This document shows, piece by piece, positions 9,432-17,134 of a stretch of 64,000 bases of DNA (the stretch's first letter is position 1; each line of letters opens with the position of its first letter). The notes under the pieces are model-generated. The model saw nothing but the letters and a program-made list of their open reading frames with translations. It was not told the origin of the DNA and did no database searches. The position numbers were made by a program, and so were the translations under genes. Source of the stretch: Pseudomonas entomophila (lineage in GTDB: Bacteria; Pseudomonadota; Gammaproteobacteria; Pseudomonadales; Pseudomonadaceae); the NCBI RefSeq assembly GCF_029478665.1, contig NZ_JARPQB010000010.1:62001-126000 (forward strand). The letters are read 5' to 3'.

Positions 9432-10967
9432 TCAAGCGTCAACCAGAATGGACGTACCGGTCATTTCTGCCGGCTTCTCCAGCCCCAGCAGCTTGAGCAT
9501 GGTCGGTGCGACATCGGCCAGCACGCCGCCTTCGCGGACCTTGACGTTGCGCTTGCCGACATAGATGAACGGCACCGGCTCGCTGGTATGGGCGGTGTGT
9601 GCCTGGCCGGTGCACTCGTCTTCCATCTGCTCGACGTTGCCGTGGTCGGCGGTGATCAGCGCTTCGCCGCCCACCTTGTCCAGCGCCTCGACGATGCGTC
9701 CGACACAACTGTCCAGGGCTTCGACGGCCTTGACCGCCGCCTCGAACACGCCGGTATGGCCGACCATGTCGCCGTTGGCGTAGTTGACCACGATCACGTC
9801 AAAGCGCTGCTGCTCGATGGCTTCGACGATGCGGTCGGTCACTTCCGGGGCGTTCATTTCCGGCTGCAGGTCGTAGGTGGCGACCTTCGGCGACGGGATC
9901 AGGATGCGCTCTTCGCCTTCGAACGGTTCTTCGCGGCCACCGGAGAAGAAGAACGTGACATGGGCGTATTTTTCGGTTTCGGCGATGCGCAGCTGGGTCT
10001 TGCCGTTCTTCGCCAGGTATTCGCCCAGGACATTGTCCAGGCTGGACGGCGCAAACGCGGCGGGCGCCGGAATTTTCGCCGAATACTGGGTCAGGCCGAT
10101 GTACGCCGCCAGCTTGGGCAGGCGTGCGCGTGGAAATTCGTTGAAATCCGCTTCGACGAATGCGCGCGACAGCTCGCGGGCGCGGTCGGCGCGGAAGTTC
10201 ATGAAGATGACCGCGTCGCCATCCTCGACCTTGACGGCTTCGCCAATGCGCGTGGCCTTGACGAACTCGTCATTCTCCTCGCGGGCATAGGCCGCTTGCA
10301 GGCCGGCAAGGGCGCTGTCGGCGGTATATTCGGCGGCGCTGTCGACGATCAGGTTGTAGGCGGCGCTGACGCGGTCCCAGCGGTTGTCGCGGTCCATGGC
10401 GTAGTAGCGGCCGATCAGGCTGGCGATGCGGCCCTTGCCGAGCTTGGCGAAGGTGGCGTCGAGCAGTTCGATGGATGACTGGGCGCTGCGCGGCGGTGTG
10501 TCGCGGCCGTCGAGGAAGGCGTGCAGGTAGATCTTCTCGGCGCCACGCTGGGCGGCGAGTTCGGCCATGGCGATCAGGTGGTCCTGGTGGCTGTGCACGC
10601 CGCCGTCGGAGAGCAGGCCGAGGATGTGCACGGCTTTGCCGGCATTGGCGGCTTTGTCTACCGCGCCGGTGAGTACCGGGTTTGCGAAGAACTCGCCGTC
10701 ACGGATGGCCTTGGTCACCCGGGTGAAGTCCTGGTACACCACGCGGCCGGCGCCGAGGTTCATGTGACCGACTTCGGAGTTGCCCATCTGCCCGTCGGGC
10801 AGGCCCACGTCCATGCCGGAACCGGAGACCAAACCGTGCGGCTGGGTGGCGCGCAGGCGGTCGTAGACCGGTGTGTTGGCGGCGAAGATGGCGTTGTATT
10901 CGGGGCTTTCGCTGTGACCGAAGCCATCCAGGATGATCAGGACCAGGGGTTTAGGCGTACTCGTCAT
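9432..10967 (-). CDS. gpmI: 2,3-bisphosphoglycerate-independent phosphoglycerate mutase
   Basis: A 511-residue cytoplasmic enzyme that interconverts 3- and 2-phosphoglycerate using two Mn ions and a phosphoserine. [14 protein letters not shown] at the N-terminus carries the first metal Asp, [16 protein letters not shown] carries the nucleophilic Ser, and [17 protein letters not shown] and the late ITADHGN motif are all intact. The length is normal for the family. I start at the ATG at 10967; a TTG one codon earlier is open but unnecessary. It is divergent from the rhodanese-grxC-secB group. Confidence 0.97.
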   Translation of the reverse strand: MTSTPKPLVLIILDGFGHSESPEYNAIFAANTPVYDRLRATQPHGLVSGSGMDVGLPDGQMGNSEVGHMNLGAGRVVYQDFTRVTKAIRDGEFFANPVLTGAVDKAANAGKAVHILGLLSDGGVHSHQDHLIAMAELAAQRGAEKIYLHAFLDGRDTPPRSAQSSIELLDATFAKLGKGRIASLIGRYYAMDRDNRWDRVSAAYNLIVDSAAEYTADSALAGLQAAYAREENDEFVKATRIGEAVKVEDGDAVIFMNFRADRARELSRAFVEADFNEFPRARLPKLAAYIGLTQYSAKIPAPAAFAPSSLDNVLGEYLAKNGKTQLRIAETEKYAHVTFFFSGGREEPFEGEERILIPSPKVATYDLQPEMNAPEVTDRIVEAIEQQRFDVIVVNYANGDMVGHTGVFEAAVKAVEALDSCVGRIVEALDKVGGEALITADHGNVEQMEDECTGQAHTAHTSEPVPFIYVGKRNVKVREGGVLADVAPTMLKLLGLEKPAEMTGTSILVDA

Positions 10968-11112
10968 CAATCAAACTCACGGTTGTTCAAAGATGATAAA
11001 GACACGCATTTTAGGGCAAATCCGCCAGCGGCGGCGAATATTCCTCCCCTTGCCCGACCAGCGCGGTCGGATATGCAACATGAAGGTGGTTTTCCGGCCG
11101 GCCCGGTGGGCT

Positions 11113-11140
11113 TTGGCGGTCATGGGGGGCTGTGTATACT
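11113..11140 (+). promoter_or_regulatory. Sigma-70 type promoter for the yibN-grxC-secB group
   Basis: TTGGCG (11113-11118) and TATACT (11135-11140) are separated by 16 bases. The predicted start lies about 25 bases upstream of the rhodanese ATG at 11174. It is the only good promoter seen before this group of genes. Confidence 0.6.
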
Positions 11141-11173
11141 GGCCGCCATTTTCAATCGCCTGGAACACCCCTG

Positions 11174-11587
11174 ATGGTTGCTCACCTGATTCAATTCGCG
11201 ACAGATCACTTCATCCTGGTGGCGATCTTCGTCGTCCTGCTGATCCTGCTGCTGATCAACGAAGTCCGCCGTGGCGGCCAGAGCCTGAGCAACGGCCAGC
11301 TGACTGCCCTGGTCAATTCGGAAAAGGCCGTGGTGATCGATATTCGCCCCTCGAAGGAGTATTCGGCCGGGCATATCGTCGGTGCGCTGAACATTCCGCA
11401 GGACAAAGTGGCCAGCCGCATGAGCGAGCTGGAAAAGCACAAAGACAAGACCCTGATCGTCGTCGACGCGATGGGCCAGCAGTCCGGCACCCTGTGCCGC
11501 GAGCTGCTCAAGGCTGGTTTCACCGCCGCCAAGCTCAGCGGTGGCGTTTCCAGCTGGAAAGCCGATAACCTGCCCCTGGTGAAGTGA
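11174..11587 (+). CDS. Membrane-anchored rhodanese-like protein (YibN type) without the catalytic cysteine
   Basis: A 137-residue protein with one N-terminal membrane helix (about residues 10-30, ILVAIFVVLLILLLI) and a single rhodanese domain (about 45-135, VVIDIRPSKEYSAGHIVGALNIP). In active rhodaneses a Cys starts the loop after the central strand. Here that loop reads VVDAMGQQSGTLC, so the catalytic position is not Cys; a Cys appears only seven residues later in the following helix. It should therefore not be a sulfurtransferase. The enteric homologue YibN sits in the same place beside grxC and secB. Its stop is one base before the grxC start. A GTG at 11132 could extend the frame but would put the promoter inside the gene. 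Confidence 0.88.
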   Translation: MVAHLIQFATDHFILVAIFVVLLILLLINEVRRGGQSLSNGQLTALVNSEKAVVIDIRPSKEYSAGHIVGALNIPQDKVASRMSELEKHKDKTLIVVDAMGQQSGTLCRELLKAGFTAAKLSGGVSSWKADNLPLVK

Positions 11588-11588
11588 T

Positions 11589-11843
11589 ATGAAGCCCGTC
11601 ATCGTCTATTCCAGCGATTACTGCCCCTACTGCATGCGCGCCAAGTACCTGCTCGAGAGCAAGGGCGTGGCGTTCGAGGAGATCAAGGTCGACGGCAAGC
11701 CCCAGGTTCGCGCCGAAATGAGCCAGAAGGCCGGGCGCACCTCGGTGCCGCAGATCTGGATCGGCAGCACGCACGTCGGTGGATGCGATGACCTCTATGC
11801 CCTGGAGCGCGCGGGCAAGCTCGACGCGCTGCTGGCGGCCTGA
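11589..11843 (+). CDS. grxC: Glutaredoxin 3
   Basis: An 84-residue class I glutaredoxin. The dithiol active site CPYC is at residues 12-15, TSVPQIWIG supplies the cis-Pro, and GGCDDL is the glutathione-binding end motif. It reduces protein disulfides and glutathionylated proteins with electrons from glutathione. It is separated from the rhodanese by one base and from secB by 39 bases, so all three are likely one transcript. Confidence 0.96.
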   Translation: MKPVIVYSSDYCPYCMRAKYLLESKGVAFEEIKVDGKPQVRAEMSQKAGRTSVPQIWIGSTHVGGCDDLYALERAGKLDALLAA

Positions 11844-11882
11844 TTTGCACTGCATTCAAGAACATTAGGAAAAGGATCTGCC

Positions 11883-12365
11883 ATGACCGAGCAACAGACC
11901 AACGGCGCCACTGACGCCAACGCCCCACAATTCTCCCTGCAGCGTATCTACGTGCGCGATCTGTCGTTCGAGGCCCCGAAAAGCCCGCAGATCTTCCGCC
12001 AGCAGTGGGAACCGAGCGTCTCGCTGGACCTGAACACCCGCCAGAAAGCCCTGGAAGGCGACTTCCACGAAGTGGTACTGACCCTGTCGGTGACCGTCAA
12101 GAACGGTGACGAAGTGGCCTTCATCGCCGAAGTGCAGCAGGCTGGCATCTTCCTGATCGCCAATCTCGACGCGGCTTCCATGAGCCACACTCTCGGCGCG
12201 TTCTGCCCGAACATCCTGTTCCCGTACGCCCGTGAAACCCTGGACAGCCTGGTGACCCGTGGTTCGTTCCCGGCCCTGATGCTGTCGCCGGTCAACTTCG
12301 ACGCCCTGTACGCGCAAGAGATGCAGCGCATGCAGGAAGCCGGTGAAGCACCGACTGTGCAGTAA
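11883..12365 (+). CDS. secB: Protein-export chaperone SecB
   Basis: A 160-residue cytoplasmic chaperone that keeps preproteins unfolded and hands them to SecA. Recognisable family segments are [22 protein letters not shown] at about residues 19-40, the conserved [21 protein letters not shown], and [31 protein letters not shown] near the end. The ATG at 11883 is preceded by AAAAGGAT. The strong hairpin at 12380-12406 ends the transcript. Confidence 0.97.
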   Translation: MTEQQTNGATDANAPQFSLQRIYVRDLSFEAPKSPQIFRQQWEPSVSLDLNTRQKALEGDFHEVVLTLSVTVKNGDEVAFIAEVQQAGIFLIANLDAASMSHTLGAFCPNILFPYARETLDSLVTRGSFPALMLSPVNFDALYAQEMQRMQEAGEAPTVQ

Positions 12366-12379
12366 GGCCGCAAGCCATG

Positions 12380-12406
12380 AAAAAGCGCCTCGAGGGGCGC
12401 TTTTTT
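12380..12406 (+). terminator. Terminator after secB, probably bidirectional
   Basis: AAAAGCGCC pairs with GGCGCTTTT around a short loop and is followed by TTTTTTC. The A-run on the other side would also serve trmL, which ends at 12454 on the opposite strand. Confidence 0.85.
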
Positions 12407-12453
12407 CTTGCCTGTCGGGACCGTTCGCCGGCAAACCGGGCGTAGGAGCCGGC

Positions 12454-12915
12454 TCAGCTCCCGGCAAATCCCTGCTGGCGCCACGCCTCGTAGACCGTCA
12501 CCGCCACGGTATTGGACAGGTTCAGGCTCCGGCACCCTGGCCGCATCGGCAGGCGCAGGCGCTGCTCCGCCGGCAAACTGTCCAGCACCTCCGCTGGCAA
12601 GCCACGACTCTCGGGGCCGAACAGGAAGGCATCACCGGGTTGGTAGGCGACCTCGTGGAACGGGTGCGAGCCCTTGGTGGTAAAGGCGAACAGCCGCGGG
12701 TTGCCGAGGCTTTCCAGGCATCCGGCCAGGCTCTCGTGGCGCTTTAGCGTGGCATACTCGTGGTAATCCAGCCCTGCCCGGCGCAGGCGCTTGTCGTCCA
12801 GTTCGAAGCTGATGGGTTCGATCAGGTGCAGGGCGCAGCCGCTGTTGGCGCAGAGGCGGATGATGTTGCCGGTGTTCGGCGGAATTTCTGGTTGAAAGAG
12901 GATGACGTGAAACAT
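12454..12915 (-). CDS. trmL: tRNA (cytidine/uridine-2'-O-)-methyltransferase TrmL
   Basis: A 153-residue SPOUT-class methyltransferase that modifies the wobble base of certain tRNA-Leu isoacceptors. MFHVILFQPEIPPNTGNIIR is the family N-terminus, LFGPESRGLP is motif 2 and RSLNLSNTVAVTVYE is motif 3, which together form the SAM-binding knot. The GGAG six bases before the ATG at 12915 supports this start; the frame stays open far upstream to 13521, but that part is antisense to the next gene and resembles no TrmL. The start codon shares the CATG at 12913-12916 with the divergent gene. Confidence 0.96.
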   Translation of the reverse strand: MFHVILFQPEIPPNTGNIIRLCANSGCALHLIEPISFELDDKRLRRAGLDYHEYATLKRHESLAGCLESLGNPRLFAFTTKGSHPFHEVAYQPGDAFLFGPESRGLPAEVLDSLPAEQRLRLPMRPGCRSLNLSNTVAVTVYEAWRQQGFAGS

Positions 12916-13351
12916 GCACGGCTCCAGGCGTGAAGATGACGAGCATTCTAACCTCGAACCGGACCTGCGTTCGAAGGCCTTCCCGCGGGTGATCCTGTCC
13001 CTGGCCATCGTCGGGCTGATGGTCGGCATGATGATCGGCCGCCTGACCACGCCAGAGGAGCGGGTGCTGGAGCAGGTAACGGTGGTGCAGGACGGTCTCG
13101 ACCTGTGGTTCAACGAGGAGCCCAAGCTGCACGGTGAGAATGTTGAAGGCACCGTGGCGGTAGTGTTCGAGGCCCAGGGCAAGGCCCAGCGCGGCCAGTT
13201 GACGATGCAGGGCAAACCGGTGGGCTGGCGTCTGCAGAAAAGCGAAGAGGGGCTGGTGCTGAGCGTGGTGGCCGCCCGCCCCCTGCACGGTGAGTGGACC
13301 GGTGCAGAGGACGATGGGCGCTGGCGGGTGCAGGTGAGGCTGCACGAATAA
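12914..13351 (+). CDS. Small membrane-anchored protein of unknown function conserved in Pseudomonas
   Basis: A 145-residue protein. About 25 charged residues are followed by one hydrophobic helix (about 25-43, ILSLAIVGLMVGMMIG) and a soluble part rich in beta-type sequence (VEGTVAVVFEAQGKAQRGQLTMQGKPVGW...). The topology suggests a type II inner-membrane protein with a periplasmic domain. I do not recognise a named domain. A similar hypothetical gene sits between ntrC and trmL in P. aeruginosa, as I recall, so it is a real conserved gene. Its ATG overlaps the trmL ATG on the opposite strand, and its weak GAGG ribosome-binding site lies inside trmL. Confidence 0.75.
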   Translation: MHGSRREDDEHSNLEPDLRSKAFPRVILSLAIVGLMVGMMIGRLTTPEERVLEQVTVVQDGLDLWFNEEPKLHGENVEGTVAVVFEAQGKAQRGQLTMQGKPVGWRLQKSEEGLVLSVVAARPLHGEWTGAEDDGRWRVQVRLHE

Positions 13352-13670
13352 AAGAGGGGATGTCCCGGCCTGCCTGTACCGGGGTCCCCGAAACTGGAGA
13401 TACGGTGTCTATTTCTATAGCAGGGGGCGTGCCAGGTTTTCCTTGCCCGTAAATGCTGGCGTTGAGGGCTGTTTAGCCAGGTTTTGATGGGATTTGTGCC
13501 TTCACACGGTGCAAGGGGCACAAGATCGGTGCATGGGGCCTGGAAACGACTGGGGCCGCCTTGCGGCCCTTCGCCGGCAAGGCCGGCTCCTACAAGCGCG
13601 ATCCCTGTAGGAGCCGGCCTTGCCGGCGAAGGGCTGCGCAGCAGCCCCGGGATGGATGCTTCAGCTCGGC
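13352..13670. other. Intergenic region between two convergent genes
   Basis: About 320 bases between the small membrane protein and the end of ntrC. The first 200 bases hold no open frame or promoter that I would defend. The last 100 bases hold the REP pair listed separately, which probably ends both transcripts. Confidence 0.6.
13552..13648. repeat. REP-type inverted repeat pair
   Basis: Two REP units face each other (GGGGCCGCCTTGCGGCCCTT... and ...GGGCTGCGCAGCAGCCCC at the ends), with cores CTTCGCCGGCAAGGCCGGCT and AGCCGGCCTTGCCGGCGAAG. It lies between convergent genes. Confidence 0.9.
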
Positions 13671-15107
13671 TTAGTGATCTTCACCCTCGTCTTCATCCCC
13701 TCCATCGACCTTCATCCCCAACTCCTTGATCTTGCGCGTCAGGGTGTTGCGCCCCCAGCCCAACAGCACCGCCGCGTCACGGCGCCGCCCTGCGGTGTGC
13801 TTGAGCGCGGTCTCGATCATGATCCGCTCGAAGCTGGGCACGGCGCTGTCGAGCAGGCTCGACTGGCCACGGGCCAGGGCCTGGTCGGCCCACTGGCGCA
13901 AGGCCTGCTCCCAGTTGGTCACCGGCGCGGCGTCCTGGGGCAGGTTGAGCAGTTCCGGTGGCAGGTCGCCGACCAGCACTTCGCGGCTGGACGCCATCAC
14001 GGTGATCCACCGGCAGGTGTTCTCCAGCTGACGCACGTTGCCCGGCCACGGCAGGTTGCGGATGAATTCCTCGGTTTCCGGCTTGAGCAGCTTGGGCTCG
14101 ACCGCCAGCTCCTGGGCGGCGCGGCCGAGGAAGTGACGGGCCAGGGCCGGGATGTCCTCGCGCCGGTCAGCCAGGCGCGGGATATGGATGCGGATTACGT
14201 TGAGGCGGTGGAACAGGTCTTCCCGGAACTTGCCGGCCTGCACCAGCGACTCGAGGTTCTGGTGGGTGGCGGCGATGATGCGCACGTCCACCTTCACCGG
14301 CACGTGGCCGCCGACCCGGTAGAACTCGCCATCGGCCAGTACCCGCAGCAGGCGGGTCTGGGTGTCGGCGGGCATGTCGCCGATCTCGTCGAGGAACAGC
14401 GTACCGCCGTCGGCCTGTTCGAAACGGCCACGGCGCAGGTTGGCGGCGCCGGTGAAGGCGCCTTTCTCATGGCCGAACAGCTCGGACTCCATCAGGTCCT
14501 TGGGGATCGCCGCCATGTTCAGGGCGATGAACGGCGATGCCGCGCGTGGGCTGTGGCGGTGCAGGGCGTGGGCCACCAGTTCCTTGCCAGTGCCAGACTC
14601 GCCATTGATCAGCACGGTGATGTTGGAGTGGCTGAGGCGGCCGATGGCGCGGAACACCTCCTGCATCGCCGGCGCCTCACCGATGATCTCGGGAGTGCGG
14701 GCCAGCGCTTGCGGCACGTCCAGCGCCTGCTGCTCCTGGGCGTGCTGGTTGGCGCGCTTGACCAGCGACACCGCTTCATCGACGTCGAACGGCTTGGGCA
14801 GGTACTCGAAGGCGCCGCCTTGATAGGAGGCCACGGCACTGTCCAGGTCGGAGTGGGCGGTCATGATGATTACCGGCAGGCGCGGGTGCTGCTCGCGGAT
14901 CTGCGCCAGCAGGTCGAGGCCGCTGGCCCCCGGCATGCGGATGTCGGAAATGATCACGTCCGGTTGCTGGCGGGCCAGGCGGCCCATGACACCGTCGGCG
15001 CTGTCGAAGCTCTGGGTGGTCATCCCCTCCTGCTGCAGGGCCTTCTCCAGGACCCAGCGGATGGAGCGATCATCATCGACGATCCAGACGGTTTCACTTC
15101 GGCTCAT
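13671..15107 (-). CDS. ntrC: Nitrogen regulation response regulator NtrC (sigma-54 activator)
   Basis: A 478-residue transcription factor. The receiver domain (about 1-120) has the acidic pair in VWIVDDDRS and the phospho-acceptor Asp in VIISDIRMP near residue 54. The AAA+ domain has the Walker A GESGTGKE, the intact sigma-54 contact loop GAFTGA and the LDEIGDMP Walker B. The C-terminal Fis-type helix-turn-helix is RRRDAAVLLGWGRNTLTRKIKEL, followed by an acidic tail. Phosphorylated by NtrB under nitrogen limitation, it activates promoters such as glnA. Its ATG overlaps the ntrB stop (ATGA), so the two are translationally coupled. Confidence 0.98.
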   Translation of the reverse strand: MSRSETVWIVDDDRSIRWVLEKALQQEGMTTQSFDSADGVMGRLARQQPDVIISDIRMPGASGLDLLAQIREQHPRLPVIIMTAHSDLDSAVASYQGGAFEYLPKPFDVDEAVSLVKRANQHAQEQQALDVPQALARTPEIIGEAPAMQEVFRAIGRLSHSNITVLINGESGTGKELVAHALHRHSPRAASPFIALNMAAIPKDLMESELFGHEKGAFTGAANLRRGRFEQADGGTLFLDEIGDMPADTQTRLLRVLADGEFYRVGGHVPVKVDVRIIAATHQNLESLVQAGKFREDLFHRLNVIRIHIPRLADRREDIPALARHFLGRAAQELAVEPKLLKPETEEFIRNLPWPGNVRQLENTCRWITVMASSREVLVGDLPPELLNLPQDAAPVTNWEQALRQWADQALARGQSSLLDSAVPSFERIMIETALKHTAGRRRDAAVLLGWGRNTLTRKIKELGMKVDGGDEDEGEDH

Positions 15108-16189
15108 GGGGCGGTGGCTCCTTGTTCCAGGGGCAGGTAGATCGAGAACGCGGTATGGCCGGGGTGGCTTTCACACTCGATCAGGCCCTGGTGCTGGCTG
15201 ATGATGTTCTGGGTGATGGCCAGGCCCAGCCCGGTACCGTCCGGGCGGCCGCTGACCATGGGATAGAAGAGGGTGTCCTGCAGCTCCGGGGGGATGCCCG
15301 GGCCGTTGTCGACGATCTCGACCCGGGCCACCAGGCGGTGGCGCACATGGCCGATGGTGAACTGCCGCACCGCGCGGCTGCGCAGGGCGATGCGCCCCAG
15401 GCGCAGCTCGTTCTGGCTGCCGATGGCCTGCATGGCATTGCGCACGATGTTGAGCACGGCCTGGATCATCTGTTCGCGGTCGATCAGTACGTCCGGCAGG
15501 CTTGGGTCGTAGTCGCGCACCAACGTGATGCAGCCCTGGCTCTCGGCTTCGACCAGGCTGCACACCCGCTCGAGCACTTCGTGGATGTTGGTCATGGCCA
15601 GCGACGGCAGCTTGTTCGAGCCGAGCATGCGGTCGACCAGGTTACGCAGGCGATCGGCTTCCTCGATGATCACGTTGGTGTAGTCGCGCAGGTCGTCTTC
15701 AGGGAGCTCCCGGGCCAGCAATTGCGCCGCGCCACGGATACCGCCCAACGGGTTCTTGATCTCGTGGGCCAGGCCGCGCACCAGCATCTTGGTGGTTTCC
15801 TGCTTGCTCAGCTGGGCTTCTTCCTTGGTGATGCGCAGCAGGCGATCACGCGGGTGCACTTCGAGCAGCAACAGGGTCTGGCCCTGATGCAGGATAGGGG
15901 TGACGGCATAGTCGACGGTAATGGTCTGGCCGGTCAGCGAGGTGAGCTGGGCTTCGCGCTTGGTGAACGGATGCGCCTGCTCGACCGCCTGGCGCAGCGA
16001 ATTGAGCGCCTCGGTCGATTCGGTGAACAGCTCGCTGATGAACTGCCCATGGCTGCGCTGGCCGCTGACGGCCAGGAGCATTTCCGCGGCCGGGTTCATG
16101 TACTCAAGGCGCAGTTCGGCGTTGAGCAGGAGCGTGGCCGTGGTCAGGTTGTCCAGGAGCAGACGGTGCTGTGCATCGCTGATGGTCAT
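15104..16189 (-). CDS. ntrB: Nitrogen regulation sensor kinase NtrB
   Basis: A 361-residue cytoplasmic histidine kinase/phosphatase. A PAS-like domain (about 10-110, LLDNLTTATLLLNAELRLEYMNPAAEMLL) precedes the H-box LAHEIKNPLGGIRGAAQLL and the N, G1 and G2 boxes (NIVRNAMQA, DNGPGIP, GTGLGLAI). There is no membrane segment, as expected for a kinase controlled by PII. I start at the ATG at 16189; the 34-codon upstream extension has no family resemblance. A sigma-54-like promoter and two NtrC sites precede it. Confidence 0.97.
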   Translation of the reverse strand: MTISDAQHRLLLDNLTTATLLLNAELRLEYMNPAAEMLLAVSGQRSHGQFISELFTESTEALNSLRQAVEQAHPFTKREAQLTSLTGQTITVDYAVTPILHQGQTLLLLEVHPRDRLLRITKEEAQLSKQETTKMLVRGLAHEIKNPLGGIRGAAQLLARELPEDDLRDYTNVIIEEADRLRNLVDRMLGSNKLPSLAMTNIHEVLERVCSLVEAESQGCITLVRDYDPSLPDVLIDREQMIQAVLNIVRNAMQAIGSQNELRLGRIALRSRAVRQFTIGHVRHRLVARVEIVDNGPGIPPELQDTLFYPMVSGRPDGTGLGLAITQNIISQHQGLIECESHPGHTAFSIYLPLEQGATAP

Positions 16190-16274
16190 AGGGCGTCGTT
16201 GACCTCTTTTGGCACATTGGCGCCCCGAGGCTGGCCAGGGGCGCGCACGGATAACGTGCTGGATGCTGTGAAAA

Positions 16275-16290
16275 TGCAAGAACCAAACCA
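16275..16290 (-). promoter_or_regulatory. Candidate sigma-54 promoter of ntrBC
   Basis: On the minus strand the sequence reads TGGTTTGGTTCTTGCA, a GG-N10-GC element with the TGG and TTGCA ends intact but a poor centre. The predicted start is near 16263, about 75 bases before the ntrB ATG. Two NtrC-like sites lie 110-170 bases further upstream, which supports it. Confidence 0.55.
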
Positions 16291-16375
16291 AGGCTCCGAA
16301 AAGAAGCGGAATATCCGGATAAAGCCCTGGTTATGCGCAAATACAGACCAGAAAGCCCTGGTTTATCGATTCTTG

Positions 16376-16394
16376 TGACCCATATTGGGGTGCA
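16376..16394. promoter_or_regulatory. NtrC-binding site, distal to the ntrB promoter (site 1)
   Basis: TGACCCATATTGGGGTGCA is a dyad close to the NtrC consensus (TGCACC...GGTGCA), with one strong half (GGGGTGCA). Confidence 0.5.
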
Positions 16395-16417
16395 TGATGG
16401 GGCGCTCGACCTGATCG

Positions 16418-16434
16418 TGCACCAATATGGAGCA
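16418..16434. promoter_or_regulatory. NtrC-binding site, distal to the ntrB promoter (site 2)
   Basis: TGCACCAATATGGAGCA differs from the consensus TGCACCA-N3-TGGTGCA at a single base. Together with the dyad 24 bases away it forms a two-site enhancer. Confidence 0.7.
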
Positions 16435-16442
16435 TAGAGCGA

Positions 16443-16982
16443 TCAAGGCGTTTTGCACAGCTGGCCGCTGGCGCGAATCAAGGCAAGCTGGCGAGCCGGG
16501 TTGTGCGTGCGCTGTTGCAGGGCGTCGGCCAGCTGAGTGGCGCAGTCGCGTGGCATCGACTGGTCGAACTGGGCGAGGGCGGCGAGCAGTTGGTCTTGCA
16601 GCCGGTCCAGTTCGGGGCGCACCTCCTTGCCAAGGTCCCGTCGGGCGAGGCTGGGCGCTTGCCGTGCGAGGTGCCAGCTGTCGAGCAACTGATATTGCAG
16701 AAGTTTGTTGGCCTCGATCTGGTCGGCGAAGAATGCTGCCGCGCGCGCTGGATCAAGCTGATGGGCAGGTGCGGCCTGGCGTGCACTGGCCAACACTTGT
16801 GCTTCGCGGGCGCTGGCCTGGACCGCCTGGCGCTGGTCCCACTTGTGCAGGGCGACTGTCTCGGCGAGGTCCAGGCGCTGATCGATGGTGTCGAGCAAGT
16901 GGCCGAGTGCAGGGGATGGCGGCGGCGGTGAGGCGCAGCCGGACAAGGCAATGCAACAGGTCAGGGCAAGGGGGATACGCAT
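16443..16982 (-). CDS. Exported chorismate mutase of the gamma AroQ class, predicted lipoprotein
   Basis: A 179-residue protein. Residues 1-16 form a lipoprotein signal with the lipobox LSGC, so it is probably tethered to a membrane on the periplasmic side. The mature part has the all-helical *AroQ pattern: LLDTIDQRLDLAETVALHKWDQRQAVQASAREAQVL (with the catalytic Arg and Lys of the first helix) and FFADQIEANKLLQYQLLDSW. Exported chorismate mutases convert chorismate to prephenate outside the cytoplasm; the purpose is unclear. It lies between glnA and ntrB on the same strand. It has its own terminator-like neighbour upstream and shows no obvious link to nitrogen control. Confidence 0.85.
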   Translation of the reverse strand: MRIPLALTCCIALSGCASPPPPSPALGHLLDTIDQRLDLAETVALHKWDQRQAVQASAREAQVLASARQAAPAHQLDPARAAAFFADQIEANKLLQYQLLDSWHLARQAPSLARRDLGKEVRPELDRLQDQLLAALAQFDQSMPRDCATQLADALQQRTHNPARQLALIRASGQLCKTP

Positions 16983-17072
16983 GGCGGTCTCCTGAAAGTG
17001 ATGGAGACTTGAGTCTCTGTATAGGTTCGAAGGCGGCTATAGGTTTAGCCCGAACGTGTTGTCGCGCAAATG

Positions 17073-17100
17073 GAAACGGCCTCCCGAGGGAGGCCGTTTC
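17073..17100 (-). terminator. Terminator after glnA
   Basis: GAAACGGCCTCC pairs with GGAGGCCGTTTC around a four-base loop, 35 bases beyond the glnA stop. The T-run on the minus strand is short. Confidence 0.75.
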
Positions 17101-17134
17101 ATATCGATGTCAGCGACGCCAGGCGTCGGCTACA

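Noticed and set aside
12916..13521. Upstream extension of trmL to 13521
   Set aside because: The added 200 residues are antisense to the small membrane protein, and all TrmL proteins begin at the chosen Met.
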